This document shows positions 9,117 to 17,102 of a stretch of 64,000 nt of DNA, one piece after another; positions within the stretch are counted from its first letter, which is position 1, and each line of letters opens with the position of its first letter. Origin of the DNA: Streptomyces sp. RKAG293 (GTDB taxonomy: Bacteria > Actinomycetota > Actinomycetes > Streptomycetales > Streptomycetaceae); contig NZ_JAJOZB010000001.1 of the NCBI RefSeq assembly GCF_023701745.1, positions 1 through 64,000 of the forward strand, given 5' to 3'. The notes below the pieces were generated by a model. It saw only the letters and a list, made by a program, of their open reading frames with translations. It was not told the DNA's origin and ran no database searches. The position numbers and the translations under genes are program-made.

Positions 9117-9766
9117 CACAGCGCAGAGGCCTGTTCGTCACCCTCGACGGCCCCAGCGGCGTGGGCAAGTCCACCACCATCGAGGCCCTACGCGCGGAGC
9201 TGGCAGGGCAGGGAATCCCGGTGCGCCCGACCGCAGAGCCCTCCCATAGCAAGCTGGGAACCTTTACCCGCCAGAACGCCAACGGCATCCACGGACGCGC
9301 CCTGGCCTGTTTGGTCACAGCCGACCGGTACGCGCACATCGAGCACGAGGTCAGGCCATCCCTACAGGCCGGCGACACAGTGATCTGCGACCGCTACGTC
9401 GCCTCGACGCTGGTCCTGCAGCGGCTCGACGACGTGCCACTGGAATTCCTGCTCGCCCTGAACGCGGACATGCTCATGCCCGACCTTGCGGTGATCCTTA
9501 CCGCGCCACCCGGCCTCATCGCCCACCGGATAGCCGAACGCGGCGTCCGACACCGCTTCCACCTCGACCCCACCGCCCCCGGCCGGGAAATCGACCTCTA
9601 TGCCGAAGCCGCGCACATCCTCACGGCCAGAAGCGTCAACGTGCTGGTCGTTGACACCAACCGCGTCACCCCATCGGATGTCGCGTCCACCATCGCCAAC
9701 GCGCTGCCCGATCCCCCGATACCGTCGGCAATCTCACCGAACCCCACAGCCTCCCAGGAACCATGA
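9113..9766 (+). CDS. tmk: Thymidylate (dTMP) kinase family protein
   Basis: 217 residues, the usual size for bacterial dTMP kinase, which makes dTDP from dTMP and ATP. The P-loop is GPSGVGKST (residues 13-21), followed by TIEALRAEL. The substrate-side motif ADRYAH (70-75) and the CDRYVAST motif (92-99) are both present, followed by the VILTAPP strand and a lid with arginines (HRIAERGVRHRF). Its start overlaps the small ORF upstream, and its stop overlaps the NUDIX gene (ATGA), giving a three-gene operon. A cell normally has a core tmk elsewhere, so this is probably an accessory copy. Specificity for dTMP against another nucleotide is inferred. Confidence 0.85.
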   Translation: MTQRRGLFVTLDGPSGVGKSTTIEALRAELAGQGIPVRPTAEPSHSKLGTFTRQNANGIHGRALACLVTADRYAHIEHEVRPSLQAGDTVICDRYVASTLVLQRLDDVPLEFLLALNADMLMPDLAVILTAPPGLIAHRIAERGVRHRFHLDPTAPGREIDLYAEAAHILTARSVNVLVVDTNRVTPSDVASTIANALPDPPIPSAISPNPTASQEP

Positions 9767-10206
9767 ACCCCGCACCCGCACAACCCGTCATCGACACCCA
9801 CGTCATCCTCCGCGACGGCGACAAACTGCTGCTCTCCCAACGCGGCGGCCCCTACGGCTACGGCCGCTGGCACCTACCATCTGGCAAGCTCGACCAGGGC
9901 GAGTCCTTGAGCGTCGGCGCCGCACGTGAGCTGCTGGAGGAAACCGGCGTCCGAGTCGATCCGCATCACCTGCGCCTGGTCCACGTCGTGCACCACCAAC
10001 AAGGTGACGACGTGGAACGGATCGGGCTCTTCTTCGTCGCCACCGAATGGAGCGGCGAACCCGTCAACCGGGAACCAGCGAAGTGCCTCTATCTGGCGTG
10101 GTTCACTGTCCACGAATTGCCCGAAGACATCATCGAGTACCCCAAGGAAGGCCTCCTCGGCTACCTGAACGATAACGGCGGTCTGACAGAGCACGGCTGG
10201 GCATAG
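9763..10206 (+). CDS. NUDIX hydrolase
   Basis: 147 residues. A full Nudix box GX5EX7REUXEEXGU is visible: G41, E47, R55-E56, E59-E60 and G62 within GKLDQGESLS...RELLEETGV. These residues bind the metal that activates water on a nucleoside-diphosphate-linked substrate. The upstream WHLPSGKLD is typical of MutT-like members. The ATG overlaps the tmk stop, so both are made together. With tmk this suggests a nucleotide-pool function, for example clearing an oxidised or modified nucleotide. The substrate cannot be read from sequence. Confidence 0.9.
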   Translation: MNPAPAQPVIDTHVILRDGDKLLLSQRGGPYGYGRWHLPSGKLDQGESLSVGAARELLEETGVRVDPHHLRLVHVVHHQQGDDVERIGLFFVATEWSGEPVNREPAKCLYLAWFTVHELPEDIIEYPKEGLLGYLNDNGGLTEHGWA

Positions 10207-10563
10207 CTTCACGGCAAGCGCCCAGCGGTCTGGCGGCACATCGTCGAACCTTCCGCGAACACGCCGCCTGCGAGCCGCGTCACCGACGGCCTGCTTGGTG
10301 TTCGGTGACGTTCGCCGAGATCGCCGTATGGCGACCAGCCATGAGGCCCTGGTCGGCGGACAGTCGCCAGGCGGGGTGGCTCTCCCATGGCGTCGCCCCC
10401 AGCCCTGGCCACGCAACAGGTGCGTGATTGTCAGGGCGGTCGCCAGCGACTTGTTCCGCTGCGTACCGTTTCCGTCCGCGTCGCGCCGCGCAATTACTGT
10501 CGGCGACGACGTCGCGCCTGCGCGACGGAGGCGATGGGGTCGGTGGAAAGGGCGGTCAGCCCC

Positions 10564-10690
10564 GTGCGCACTGCGTATGCGCACGGGCCGGTTGCGCAAT
10601 GCGCAGTGCGGAGCAAATCGGGCACTGCGCAAAAGGCGGTTGCGCAGAGGCCCATTGCGCAGTGCGGAACACAACGGACGCTGCGCAGTC
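10564..10690. repeat. Cluster of eight TGCGCA palindromes
   Basis: The self-complementary hexamer TGCGCA occurs at 10565, 10578, 10593, 10600, 10626, 10641, 10656 and 10682. Two copies sit in a longer shared word, TGCGCAGTGCGGA. Spacings are uneven (7-26). The cluster ends 15 bp before the DUF397 gene. It looks like an operator array or a strongly folding leader. The rest of 10207-10704 shows no supported gene. Confidence 0.6.
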
Positions 10691-10704
10691 TCCCTCTCGC
10701 CAAC

Positions 10705-10917
10705 GTGCCGGCTCCCGACTCAGAAGCGTGGTTCAAGTCGTCCCACAGCTCACAGGACAACGGCAACTGCGTTGAATTCGCTGACCTGGCCGGGCACGTT
10801 GCCGTCCGCGACTCAAAGGACAGGTTCGGGCCCGTCCTCGTCGTCACGGCTGCCGCGAGGGCATCTTTCATGGACTTCGCGCAGTCCGGAACCATCGACG
10901 TCAGCCTCCCCGGCTGA
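10705..10917 (+). CDS. DUF397 domain protein
   Basis: 70 residues from a GTG (VPAPDSEAWFKSSHSS...). It has the DUF397 hallmarks: WFKSSHS, an NCVEFAD segment, VAVRDSKDRFGPVL and a C-terminal ASFMDFAQSG. In Streptomyces, DUF397 proteins are usually paired with an Xre/DUF5753 regulator and take part in signalling pairs, sometimes in toxin-antitoxin-like arrangements. No such partner is adjacent here. No strong ribosome-binding site is visible. The TGCGCA array lies directly upstream and could control it. Confidence 0.8.
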   Translation: MPAPDSEAWFKSSHSSQDNGNCVEFADLAGHVAVRDSKDRFGPVLVVTAAARASFMDFAQSGTIDVSLPG

Positions 10918-10918
10918 G

Positions 10919-11173
10919 CCATTATCCTGCAACAAGCAGCTCGGCTCGGCGCTGCCCCGGCTGCAATCCGGGGACCTGGCCACCGTCCTGCTCATCGTCG
11001 ACCGGACGACGTCAGCGGACCAACCGTTGCTGTCCACGCTGCTGGCAACTGGTGACCCCGGTGTCGTTGAAGCGTTCCGGTCCGCAGCGGCCGCATTCGG
11101 GCTGGACCTCCCCGACGACGCGGACGCTCTCCGCGATGTTCTGGACGCCAGCGACCTGTGGCGCCACCACTGA
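10919..11173 (+). pseudogene. Open frame without a start, conserved-looking
   Basis: Immediately after DUF397, in another frame, about 84 codons read as a well-formed protein (LPRLQSGDLATVLLIVDRTT ... LRDVLDASDLWRHH). There is no ATG, GTG or TTG near its beginning. Either it lost its 5' end, or it is made by a shift out of DUF397. Family unknown. Confidence 0.35.
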
Positions 11174-11183
11174 AGAACCGGGC

Positions 11184-12128
11184 TCAGCTTCCAGTCTGCG
11201 GTTCGTAGGGGTCGGTGTACGGCTCCAAGGATCCACGGACCTCTTCCTGCGCCAGTTGCATCCGCCGCCCGGGCCCGTAGTAGCGGGCGCGGGCGGCCCC
11301 GTGCGGTGCCAGCCACCCGAGGCGCACGAGTTCGCGCAGGTCGCGGATGGCCTGCTGGTCGGAGAGGTCCGCGTCCTGCTGGTAGACGGTGCGGCGCACG
11401 CGGGAGCCCCAGAAGGCGGGTAGCAGGGCGTAGACGACGCGTTCGTCCAGGTCGTCGGCGGTGGAGGCCTGGGCCAGATGGGTCCAGGCGCGGGAGAGCA
11501 GGTCGGTGCGGCGCTGGGCCTGTTGGGCTTGGCGGTGGTGGGCTTCGAGGCAGAACCGTACCCAGGGGTGGGTGTCACGGGTGGGATCCCAGCGGGGGCT
11601 GCCGACCTGCTGCAGGACCCGGTAGTAGGCGTAGGTGTTCTGGCCGCGGCCGAGCCATTCCTCGATGGAGGAGAACTCCGGCGGCAGGACACCCTCGCGA
11701 GCGAACACCAGCGTGGACAGGGAACGGGACATCCGCCCGTTGCCGTCCTTCCACGGATGAACGTTGACCAGGTTCAAGTGGGCCATCGAGGCCCGTACAT
11801 GTACGGGGGTCTCGAGGTCTCCGTCGTTGAGCCACTCGATCAGCTCCGCCGTCAGCGCCGGCACGTGCTCGAAGTCCGGGGCGGTGTAGGCGGGGACCAG
11901 AGGGTCGTCGGGGCTGGTGACGAAGACCGGGCCGTTGCGCCAGCGGCCGGGCCGCTTGTCCAGATGGTGGCCCTGGAGCATGAAGTGCAGCCCGTTGAGT
12001 AGACCCGCGTCGTACCGGAACCCCTCCCCCGCGTCCGCGAGCGCCTGGATGTAGGTCATTGCGCGCTGGTATCCCTCGAGCTCCACTCTGGTCCGGTCTT
12101 CGGTGTCAAGAGGCTCCTCGCCCGTCAT
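11184..12128 (-). CDS. Fic family protein (AMPylase-type), 5' end altered
   Basis: 314 residues from the first ATG. The Fic active site HPWKDGNGRMSR (residues 124-135) keeps the catalytic His, the Gly-Asn-Gly phosphate loop and the Arg, so nucleotide transfer to a protein hydroxyl is expected. A C-terminal winged-helix part (SDQQAIRDLRELVRLGWL) is typical of class II Fic regulators. The frame stays open for about 69 codons before this ATG and encodes SNTIEG, which fits the (S/T)xxxE(G/N) inhibitory motif of class II Fic proteins. That part has no ATG/GTG/TTG start and runs to within a few bases of the GMC gene stop. The gene is therefore either 5'-truncated or uses a non-standard start. Confidence 0.85.
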   Translation of the reverse strand: MTGEEPLDTEDRTRVELEGYQRAMTYIQALADAGEGFRYDAGLLNGLHFMLQGHHLDKRPGRWRNGPVFVTSPDDPLVPAYTAPDFEHVPALTAELIEWLNDGDLETPVHVRASMAHLNLVNVHPWKDGNGRMSRSLSTLVFAREGVLPPEFSSIEEWLGRGQNTYAYYRVLQQVGSPRWDPTRDTHPWVRFCLEAHHRQAQQAQRRTDLLSRAWTHLAQASTADDLDERVVYALLPAFWGSRVRRTVYQQDADLSDQQAIRDLRELVRLGWLAPHGAARARYYGPGRRMQLAQEEVRGSLEPYTDPYEPQTGS

Positions 12129-12343
12129 GAGTGCTTCGACGTCCTCGACTGTCGCGGCGTAGCCCTCGATGGTGTTCGAGCCGACGATCGCCCGCGCGGT
12201 GAGGTTACGCGACCAGTTCGTGAGCGACGCGGTCTGCGAGGGGGCCGGCCGACGCTGGGCCCGAGGTGGCGGCGGTGAAGCAGCGGCTGGGCTGACCCGC
12301 AGCCCAACCTTGACCGCAGGTCGAGTGCTGACTGCTCACGGCA

Positions 12344-14263
12344 TCAGCCCGCGTTCACGCCGACCGCCGTCCTCTCGGTGACCGCGGCTTCGGCCACAGC
12401 CAAAGCCACCGCCATGATGGTGAGTTGCGGGTTGACCTCCGGGCAGCTGGGCAGCGCTGAGGCGTCGGCGATCAGTACGCCGTGAATGCCGCGGAGCCGG
12501 CCCAGCGTGTCGGCGGGGGCGGTCCGCGGGTCGGTGCCCATCGCGACCGTTCCGGTCGGATGGAACGCCGACAGGTGGAGTTGCCGGGCCGTGATCCCCT
12601 TGAGCAGCTCGGTGAGTTCGGCAAGGGTGCGGGCGCGCGGGGCGGCGGGGATCCCGGTGAGGACCTCCTCGGCGCCGGCGGCGAGGAGCAGTTCTCCCAT
12701 CGCGTGCACCGCGCGCAGCAGGAGCCGGCCGTCGCGGGGATCGAGGTCGTAGCGCAGCAGGGCGCGGCGGCGGCCCAGGACCCGGCCCGAGGGCCGGTCG
12801 GCGATCATCGCGCCGAAGGTGGCGAGGCGTCCGGAATCCTCCAACTCGGCGCGCAGCTCCCGGCCGACACCCGGCAGGATGAAGGAGCTCATGCCGGGTG
12901 GCGGTGCGGTCGCCTCGAGGAGGATGCCGTCTCCATGCAGTTCTTCGACGCCCACGCTCTGCAGAACCGCCGGGCCGCCCACGACCCGGTCGGTGAAGCG
13001 TCCGGCCACACTGATCGCCGGGTGCACGGCCAGATTGCGGCCCAGCCGGGGGTGCCGGCCCAGTCCGGAACGGCGCAGGACCAGCGGGGTGTGCAGGGCT
13101 CCGGCCGCGATCACGACCATGGGGCTGAGGATCTCCAGTTCGGTGCCGTCCTGGCGTCGCACCACCACACCGGCAGCGCGCGGGCCGCCCGGCCGGTCGG
13201 GTTCGGTGAGGATGCGATGCACCCAGGCGCTGGTGATGATGCGCGCCCCGGCGGCACACGCGTCGGGCAGCACCGAGAGCTGGACGCTCTGCTTGGCGCC
13301 CGTCGGGCAGCCGACGACGCACTGGCACGATCCCTTGCAACCCGGAGCGTTGCGGCGCAGCGGGCCCGCGGCCCAGCCGAGTCCGCTCGCGCCCTGCAGG
13401 GCGAGCCTGCCGTTGCGGCCGATCACGTCCAGGGGTTGGGTGCCGACGCGCAGGGTGCGTTCCACGTCGTCGAGCCGACCGCCGAACGCGTCCGGGTCGG
13501 CAAGGCCGAGTCCGTAGACGTCACGCCACCGGGCGAGAACACGCGGCGGAGTGCGGTAGCAGGTGCCGGAGTTGACGACGGTGGTGCCGCCGACCGCGCG
13601 GCCCACCGGCACCACCAGGAGCGGGCGGCCCAGGGCCATGGTCGCGCCGCCGTCGCGGTACAGCTCGGCGAAACGGTCCAGGGGTGCGCGCCGGGCGAAT
13701 TCGGCGGTGGTGTGGTGCCGCCCCTCCTCCAGAACCAGGACCCGCAGTCCGGCGCGGGCCAGCGTACGGGCGGCCATCGCGCCGCCCGCGCCGGAGCCGA
13801 TGACCACGGCGTCGGCAGTGGAGCGGTCCGGCCAGTCGGTGGCGGGCACGCAGTCTAGAGGCGGGTCGGGCGGTGGCGACGGGACCGCGGAGGGCTCGGG
13901 TGGTGTGGCGTCGTGCCGATGGTCGTGTTCTCCGCCCGCTCCCGCGTGGAGCATCCGTTCGGTCGCCGCGGCCAGCAGGACCGGGACCTTCACCACCTCC
14001 AGCAGGGCGAGGAGCGCGGGCCGGGAGGCGAGTGAAGCGAGCACGTCCTCCCGTTCGTCGGGCGTGAGGGTGTGCAGGCGGCGGCCGGTGCGCGCGACGG
14101 CGTAGGTGTCGACGGCGGTGGCGGCGGCCACCAGGCCGTGACGGGCCGGCGCCGGCATCGCGCCCAGCAGGGTTTCCAGTCGGCGGGGGACACCGGCGAG
14201 CCAGGGTTCGCCGCCGTCGTCGGCCAGGAGCGCGGCGACCAGACCGCGCAGGGCGGCGCTCAC
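12344..14263 (-). CDS. GMC-family FAD-dependent oxidoreductase
   Basis: About 639 residues from a GTG that overlaps the previous gene's stop (GTGA) and has GGAGG at good spacing. An N-terminal helical extension (about 150 residues, ending in a Pro-rich linker) precedes the FAD-binding GSGAGGAMAARTLARAG (156-172). The GGTTVVNSGTCYRTP motif, a Cys-rich stretch (GCKGSCQCVVGCPTGAK) and the C-terminal HPTGTVAMGTDP with CPEVNPQLTIMA follow. This architecture matches long-chain alcohol or sterol-type GMC oxidases and dehydrogenases. It is the last gene of the FadR-controlled operon. Oxidation of a lipid alcohol is inferred. Confidence 0.88.
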   Translation of the reverse strand: MSAALRGLVAALLADDGGEPWLAGVPRRLETLLGAMPAPARHGLVAAATAVDTYAVARTGRRLHTLTPDEREDVLASLASRPALLALLEVVKVPVLLAAATERMLHAGAGGEHDHRHDATPPEPSAVPSPPPDPPLDCVPATDWPDRSTADAVVIGSGAGGAMAARTLARAGLRVLVLEEGRHHTTAEFARRAPLDRFAELYRDGGATMALGRPLLVVPVGRAVGGTTVVNSGTCYRTPPRVLARWRDVYGLGLADPDAFGGRLDDVERTLRVGTQPLDVIGRNGRLALQGASGLGWAAGPLRRNAPGCKGSCQCVVGCPTGAKQSVQLSVLPDACAAGARIITSAWVHRILTEPDRPGGPRAAGVVVRRQDGTELEILSPMVVIAAGALHTPLVLRRSGLGRHPRLGRNLAVHPAISVAGRFTDRVVGGPAVLQSVGVEELHGDGILLEATAPPPGMSSFILPGVGRELRAELEDSGRLATFGAMIADRPSGRVLGRRRALLRYDLDPRDGRLLLRAVHAMGELLLAAGAEEVLTGIPAAPRARTLAELTELLKGITARQLHLSAFHPTGTVAMGTDPRTAPADTLGRLRGIHGVLIADASALPSCPEVNPQLTIMAVALAVAEAAVTERTAVGVNAG

Positions 14264-15765
14264 CGGCTTCCCACCTCCGCGTGCGCCGTCGCGTCGAGCG
14301 TCCACTCGGCTTCCGTACGCCACCGGCCCCACCACCGCTCCAGCAGGATCCGGGCGTCGGCGGTCTCACTGTTGCGGCACACCGCATGGCTGCCGTCGGG
14401 GTCGGTGTACTCCAGAGCGAGGGTGCGCGACTCGGGCTGGCTGACGTCGACGCGGATGCGCCGCAGGCCCGCCCGACCGGTGACCGTCCAGGTGGGCAGG
14501 CCGATCCGGGCGGTGAACCGGCCGATCCCCGCCCAGCCGACGGCGGTGCGCAGCCCGCCGCGCGGCCACGTGCGGCCATCCTTGCGCAACCGCAGGAAGA
14601 CCAGCGGTGGCAGCCGGTCGAGTCCAGGTCGCATGGACACCGCGGCGACGATCTCCAAGGCGTTCCCGCCCCCGAGGTCCGCGTGCAGCCAGGCCCAGCG
14701 GCGAGCGTTCCCGTGTCCGTAGATCCTGGCCGACGCTCCGGACGCGTCGCGCAACGTCAGTGCGCTGTCGCCGTGCCGGACGGTTCCGGTGTAGCGGGCC
14801 GTGGCGGCGGGGAGTATCTGCGCGGCGGGCAGCAGCGGATGCCGCCATGACCAGCTCGGGAAGGTGTAGAGCGGAGCCCCCTCGGGTGTCTCCGTCAGAT
14901 CCCAGTCCATCGGCCCCGCCCGGCCGCGCAGCCGTCCGGCCAGCGCCTCGACTCCCGCGGCGGCGAAACCCTCCGTGTGGGCGTCCCAGGGCGCGGGGCC
15001 GAACCGCGCGTGCTCCACGGGTCCGTCCGCGGGGAAGAGCGCGGCCCAGCCGTGGGCGACGGGGCGTGATCCGTCGGTGGGGGCGGTGAGTTCATGGTGC
15101 AGCCACAGCCCGGTGCCGGTCGCCGGGTCGGTCACGGTGGTGTACCAGACCTCGGTACGTCCGGGCTGTCCCTTCCAGCGTGGCGCCCAGTGCTGTCGCT
15201 GGTCCTCCGGACGCTGTCGCGGGGATTCCCGACGCGGTCGCGAATCCTCCCTGCGGGGGAAACGGAAACTCGCCAGGAACGGTACGAGTGCGGTGGCCAG
15301 GGAGAACCGAACGGTGCCGTGCCCGACCGGCTCGCCGCCCGTCGTCAGGGTGAACGGCAGCAACGTCATGGATGCCAGTGGCCGCCGCGGCGTCACGGAC
15401 TTCCACCCCTCCAGCGTGCAGCGGTCTCCGCTGTGGCCGCCGTCGTCGGCGAGGGCGAACTCCAGCCGGTAGTGGATCCTGCGCCGGGCCAGCGGGGAGA
15501 TCTCCAGCGTCCCGGTGACCTCGAGCCCGTCGGCGCCGCCGGCCATGGGGTGCCCCGCTATATGGCGGCCGGCTATATGGATGCGACCGGTGAGGCGGGC
15601 GGTGGTCGTGCGGTGGGGGAGCAGCACCTCGTCCGCGTGCGCTGCCAGCACCAGCCGTACGGGCCGCGGTTGCCGGTCGCCCCGCAGCCGGACCGTTCCG
15701 GTCATCGTCTCGGCGAAGACCGTCCCCCGGTTCCCCCGGTTCCCCCGGTTTCCCCGGCCGGCCAT
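14260..15765 (-). CDS. CrtC/AttH-like lipid-modifying protein
   Basis: 501 residues, two tandem beta-rich halves. Phrases such as LEGWKSVTPRRPLASMT, RTEVWYTTVTDPATGTGLWLHHEL, WSWRHPLLPAAQ and TLALEYTDPDGSHAVC recall the hydroxyneurosporene synthase (CrtC)/AttH lipocalin-like fold, but I cannot confirm this without a search. A short tandem DNA repeat near the start encodes GNRGNRGNRG. Its ATG overlaps the FadR stop (TGATG), and its stop overlaps the GMC start. The tight coupling points to shared work with the oxidoreductase on a lipid or isoprenoid. A second, decayed copy lies at 29.7-30.9 kb. Confidence 0.7.
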   Translation of the reverse strand: MAGRGNRGNRGNRGTVFAETMTGTVRLRGDRQPRPVRLVLAAHADEVLLPHRTTTARLTGRIHIAGRHIAGHPMAGGADGLEVTGTLEISPLARRRIHYRLEFALADDGGHSGDRCTLEGWKSVTPRRPLASMTLLPFTLTTGGEPVGHGTVRFSLATALVPFLASFRFPRREDSRPRRESPRQRPEDQRQHWAPRWKGQPGRTEVWYTTVTDPATGTGLWLHHELTAPTDGSRPVAHGWAALFPADGPVEHARFGPAPWDAHTEGFAAAGVEALAGRLRGRAGPMDWDLTETPEGAPLYTFPSWSWRHPLLPAAQILPAATARYTGTVRHGDSALTLRDASGASARIYGHGNARRWAWLHADLGGGNALEIVAAVSMRPGLDRLPPLVFLRLRKDGRTWPRGGLRTAVGWAGIGRFTARIGLPTWTVTGRAGLRRIRVDVSQPESRTLALEYTDPDGSHAVCRNSETADARILLERWWGRWRTEAEWTLDATAHAEVGSR

Positions 15766-16469
15766 CAGCGGGCCCCGAGGCCGGCGAGCATGAGCTGTTC
15801 CGTCGCGGTCAGATAGGCCTCGGCCGCCGCGCGCGCGGCGTCACCGTCACCCTGTTCCACGGCAGCGACCACCGGCTCCAGACGGGCGAAAGCCTCCCGT
15901 GCGTCCTGGAAGGGGTGCGCGAGATGCGACCGCATCGGCAGATAGGCGTTGAACAACGTGTTGGTCAGCAGTACATAGACACGGTTGCCCGTCGCGCGCG
16001 CCAGCGCCCGGTGCACCTCGACGTCCGCGAGCTGCACCGCGTCCGGGTCCGCACCGGCGCCGACCGCTTCCAACAGCGTGCGCAGTGCAGCGTGTTGGGT
16101 CCTGGTGGCCCGCGCGGCGGCGCGCTCCGCGATCAGTGACCCGATGCTGCGCCGCACTTCGAAGATCTCCTCGAGCCATCCCGCGTCGTGCCGGACCAGC
16201 ATCGGGAGCAGGTCCGCGCCTCCGAGCCGGAGGAAGTCGCGCACGCGCGTCCCCACACCGTGCCGGGTTTCCAGCAGACCGGCCTGCACCAGACGGCCGA
16301 AGGCATGCTTGAGCGTCGTCCGGGTCACCCCGTAGCCGTCGGCGAGCTCCCGCTCGGGCGGCAGATAACTGCCTGCGGGATGCCGTCCGGAGAGCACGTC
16401 CTTCTGCAGCCGGTCCTCCAGGACATCGACGATCGTCTCGCGCGGCAGCGTCTCCATCGGATATCCCAT
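15765..16469 (-). CDS. GntR-family regulator, FadR subfamily
   Basis: 234 residues. N-terminal winged HTH with PPERELADGYGVTRTTLKHAFGRL, then a helical FCD effector domain with the pattern of acidic and His residues that normally hold a metal or ligand (VQLADVEVHRALA, LFNAYLPMRSHLAH). It is first in the operon with the CrtC-like and GMC genes. A perfect palindrome lies 13 bp upstream of the start, so repression of its own operon is likely. Its inducer may be the lipid handled by the enzymes. A frameshifted near-copy is present at 30.9-31.6 kb. Confidence 0.9.
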   Translation of the reverse strand: MGYPMETLPRETIVDVLEDRLQKDVLSGRHPAGSYLPPERELADGYGVTRTTLKHAFGRLVQAGLLETRHGVGTRVRDFLRLGGADLLPMLVRHDAGWLEEIFEVRRSIGSLIAERAAARATRTQHAALRTLLEAVGAGADPDAVQLADVEVHRALARATGNRVYVLLTNTLFNAYLPMRSHLAHPFQDAREAFARLEPVVAAVEQGDGDAARAAAEAYLTATEQLMLAGLGAR

Positions 16470-16481
16470 CAGATACGGCTT

Positions 16482-16504
16482 AGTGGCTCAGTGGATGAGC
16501 CACT
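16482..16504. promoter_or_regulatory. Probable FadR operator palindrome
   Basis: AGTGGCTCA-GTGGA-TGAGCCACT: perfect 9-bp arms around 5 bp, just upstream of the regulator start. The position and symmetry fit a GntR-dimer site. The decayed copy at 31.6 kb has a related but imperfect AGTGGTTCA...TGACCACT. Confidence 0.65.
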
Positions 16505-16685
16505 CAACCAACAAGACGACCTGGCGTCAAGGTGTGCTTTCGTAGGGCGACTTGACTGTGCTCAGCGATGGGTGGGGCGGCTGTCCTACAAGGGAATTTC
16601 CGGAAAACTGTGGACACCCGCCGTCCATGCCGTAGCGCAGCGGCGGGCGGGGCGGGGCGGGTGTCCACGGACGTGGCCGGCCGGG

Positions 16686-16892
16686 TCAGAAGGGAGCGGT
16701 GCCAATTTCGGCGAAGTAGGTCTGGGTCAACCCTGGGTGCCGGAAGGCCGGGGAGCTGTAGTGCACCCTCTTCCAGACACAGTCCAGCGACTTCACGCTG
16801 GCACTGACCTGCCCGATGATCACCCACCCCACCGAGCCGTGGCCCGACGGCGCGTCAATCATGTAGCCGGTGGTGCTGACGCCGCCGCCCAA
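16686..16892 (-). CDS. Hypothetical protein fragment
   Basis: 68 codons with protein-like composition (STTGYMIDAPSGHGSVGWVI, then SASVKSLDCVWKRVHY). It looks like the C-terminal part of a larger protein whose upstream part was lost where IS material begins at 16.9 kb. No family recognised and no clear ribosome-binding site. Confidence 0.35.
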   Translation of the reverse strand: MGGGVSTTGYMIDAPSGHGSVGWVIIGQVSASVKSLDCVWKRVHYSSPAFRHPGLTQTYFAEIGTAPF

Positions 16893-16993
16893 ACCGGCCG
16901 GCTGATCAGGGGCGTTTCAAAGTCCCCGCGAGCCCTTGAGTCCGCAGGTCGCGGTTGCGCAAGGGGTCGGGACTGGCCCGTCACGAACGCAAT

Positions 16994-17047
16994 GAAGCTC
17001 CGGTTGGACGGGGCGACCTCCAAGTCGCCTCGAACCACCGGAGCTTC
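16994..17047. repeat. Large interrupted hairpin beside ISAs1 relic
   Basis: Outer arms GAAGCTCCGGT / ACCGGAGCTTC (11 bp, perfect) enclose inner arms GGCGAC / GTCGCC with a six-base CTCCAA loop. It lies 56 bp before the transposase relic and may be an element end or a terminator. Confidence 0.5.
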
Positions 17048-17102
17048 GATGTGCCGCAAGTCTGCCACCATCTAGCTGATCAAGTCGCCGGTCCTGGACA
17101 AC

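Noticed and set aside
12482..14722. Long plus-strand open frames opposite the GMC and CrtC-like genes
   Set aside because: Composition rich in Arg, Gly and Ala, no ribosome-binding sites. They mirror the high GC3 of the genuine minus-strand genes.
16482..16504. FadR operator as a member of the 17-bp box family
   Set aside because: It shares CACTCA but has different symmetry (AGTGGCTCA arms) and fits a private GntR operator better.
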